The notes under the pieces are model-generated. The model searched no databases. It saw only the letters and a program-made list of their open reading frames with translations, and was not told the DNA's origin. Below, piece by piece: positions 5,529 to 7,222 of a DNA stretch of 7,222 nucleotides; within the stretch, counting starts at the first letter, position 1, and each line of letters begins with the position of its first letter. The position numbers were made by a program, and so were the translations under genes. The DNA lies in the NCBI GenBank assembly GCA_035458525.1, contig DATHZQ010000060.1:1-7222 (forward strand). Reading direction: 5' to 3'. This DNA is from DATHZQ01 sp035458525. Its GTDB lineage: Bacteria; Actinomycetota; Acidimicrobiia; Spongiisociales; UBA5794.

Positions 5529-6304
5529 TGCCGACCTCGTGTTGCGTTCCCGAGCCGGGCGGTGGAGGGCCCCGCCTCGATCTCTCGCCAGATCCCTTCG
5601 CGCCGGATGTCCACCACACGGAGACCGGCAGCGGTCACGTTCTCCTCGGTGCGTCGGTTGGCCCTGAACCCGAAGATGCGCCGGGTCAGCACGGTCACAG
5701 CATCGGCGAGGCGACCAAGGAGACGGTTGCGGGGCCGTACGTGTTCGAGCAGCAAGATGCGACCATCCCGTTTGGTGACCCTGCCGAGCTCGCGTAATCC
5801 ACCGATCGGGTCGGCGACGGAGCAGAAGACGCAGGTGGCGACGGTGGTGTCGAACGTCTCGTCCGGGTACGGCAGATGGTGGACGTCGGCGAGTCCTAGG
5901 TCGATGGGGATGCCGAGGCGTCGCGCCCGGCGGCTGGCACGCTGCAGCATCTGTTTGGAGAGGTCGATGCCACTGAGGTGCACGCCGTCGGGGTAGTGTC
6001 GCAGATTCTTGGCGGTGCCGACCCCGACTTCCAGCACCCGGCCCTCGGCCCGGGCGATGAGGCGACGACGACGGCGACGAGTTCCCATCCATTCCATTGG
6101 GGCGCCGTAGATGTCGTAGAGCGACGCCATGCGGTCGTAGCGCCGCGTCACGTCTGTTTGGTCCTCGTCCTGATCCTTGGGAGGGGAATCGACTCCATGG
6201 CCTGGTTCGCCGCCGAGCAGCGGTGAGTCTTCGGGTGGGCACCAAGCGAAAGCGACCTCCCACCCGTGCGGCGATGGCTGCTCGTCATTGGTGGGTCGCG
6301 TCAT
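5525..6304 (-). CDS. Class I SAM-dependent methyltransferase (UbiE/MenG-like fold)
   Basis: It transfers a methyl group from S-adenosylmethionine to an unidentified acceptor. From ATG 6304 it is 259 residues. After an acidic N-terminus of about 50 residues comes RRYDRMASLYDIYGAPMEWM, typical of UbiE-like enzymes. Motif I is VLEVGVGTAKNL (90-101), the acidic ribose-binding residue is in SGIDLSKQML (D114), motif II is LADVHHLPYPDETFD (138-152), and RILLLEHVRP (182-191) is the post-motif strand. Similar proteins are annotated as quinone or phospholipid methyltransferases, but the substrate cannot be read from sequence. The start overlaps the cupredoxin TGA as ATGA, and its own TGA overlaps the dehydrogenase ATG the same way, placing it inside one operon. 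The frame is open to 6724, but the upstream part is Arg-rich shadow of the cupredoxin gene. Confidence 0.88.
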   Translation of the reverse strand: MTRPTNDEQPSPHGWEVAFAWCPPEDSPLLGGEPGHGVDSPPKDQDEDQTDVTRRYDRMASLYDIYGAPMEWMGTRRRRRRLIARAEGRVLEVGVGTAKNLRHYPDGVHLSGIDLSKQMLQRASRRARRLGIPIDLGLADVHHLPYPDETFDTTVATCVFCSVADPIGGLRELGRVTKRDGRILLLEHVRPRNRLLGRLADAVTVLTRRIFGFRANRRTEENVTAAGLRVVDIRREGIWREIEAGPSTARLGNATRGRQ

Positions 6305-6671
6305 GTGACGATGACCTTTCCGCGCAGCATGCCCATCTGGCAGGTGAACTCGTGGTCGCCGGGTTCGGTTGCGGTGAACTCGACCGGCACCAATTCGCCT
6401 TCGGGGAGATCGGCGGCGACCCCGAGCGAGTCGAAGATGACCCTTTCCGAGCACGGATCGGCTTCCTGTCGCTCGAATATCAGTCGGACCGGGCGGCCGG
6501 CTTCCACGCGAATCGTGTCCGGCGAGTAGCCGCCGCTGACCACGACAAGCGCCTCTTGGGCCCCTGTGGTCGTGATTGCTGTGGCGGTTGCCGCGTTGGA
6601 CGAGAGCCAGAAGTACCAGACGATGAGCCAGATGAGCGCGAGCCCTGCCACGTTGACCAGTACGACATCCA

Positions 6672-6672
<1 letters not shown>
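6301..6672 (-). CDS. Membrane-anchored cupredoxin-domain protein (COG4633-like)
   Basis: A small copper-binding-fold protein, probably handling copper on the outer face of the membrane for the ATPase next door. From ATG 6672 it is 123 residues. Residues 5-23 form one transmembrane helix (LVNVAGLALIWLIVWYFWL); the cupredoxin domain covers about 41-123. The domain shows GGYSPDTIRVEAGRPVRLIF, DPCSERVIF (C74) and PGDHEFTCQMGM (C111, M113, M115). There is no His in the usual first-ligand position and none between the Cys and Met near the end; the only His (H107) lies before C111. The fit is to the COG4633-type group often found beside copper ATPases, not to classical plastocyanin. AAGGAGG 7 nt upstream decides the start, and ATG overlaps the ATPase TGA by one base. 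The open frame to 6789 is rejected. Confidence 0.87.

Positions 6673-7222
<550 letters not shown>

Noticed and set aside
5529..6263. Extending the dehydrogenase upstream to 6263 (724 residues)
   Set aside because: The extra 245 residues are Arg/Pro/Ser-rich and overlap the methyltransferase gene in another frame. The ATGA start at 5528 explains the data.

Overview
The window is GC-rich, and nearly all convincing coding sequence lies on the minus strand. The organism is probably an actinobacterium: GC-rich codon use, an IS3-type element of actinobacterial character, and a lipoprotein with a long Thr/Ser linker of the kind I associate with Acidimicrobiia-like genomes. That placement is inference. 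No rRNA, tRNA or universal marker gene is present to test it.

Layout, left to right (transcription runs right to left). (1) 1-298: 5' part of a gene for a two-helix membrane protein, cut by the window edge. (2) 299-472: no gene, but a perfect G/C hairpin. (3) 473-743: a small two-helix membrane-protein gene broken by two frame changes, each at a G-run that looks one base short. (4) 744-1250: no gene. It holds copy 1 of a 110-bp direct repeat and a perfect 9-bp-stem hairpin just after the lipoprotein stop. (5) 1251-2102: a secreted lipoprotein with a Thr/Ser linker. (6) 2103-2309: no gene. (7) 2310-3646: a complete IS3-family insertion sequence with imperfect terminal inverted repeats, a 3-bp GGT target duplication, orfA and orfB. 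(8) 3650-4088: no gene. It holds two overlapping hairpins and copy 2 of the repeat. (9) 4089-7222: a tightly packed operon whose 5' end lies outside the window.

The operon encodes, in order of transcription, a Cu(I)-type P1B ATPase (3' part), a membrane-anchored cupredoxin, a class I SAM-dependent methyltransferase and a glutamate dehydrogenase-type enzyme. Every junction overlaps (TGATG, ATGA, ATGA), so the four are probably co-translated. The first two make sense together in copper export and periplasmic or membrane copper handling. The methyltransferase and dehydrogenase are an unexpected addition. The dehydrogenase carries a His-rich N-terminal extension of about 75 residues that is not part of the usual enzyme fold.

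The left half looks like accessory DNA (IS, broken gene, repeat pair). The two repeats are in the same orientation, about 2.8 kb apart, each about 250-265 bp after the stop codon of a minus-strand gene. They bracket the lipoprotein gene and the IS, so recombination between them would delete both. I found no CRISPR array, defence cassette or biosynthetic cluster. The most unusual items are the copper/methyltransferase/dehydrogenase operon and the structured repeat.
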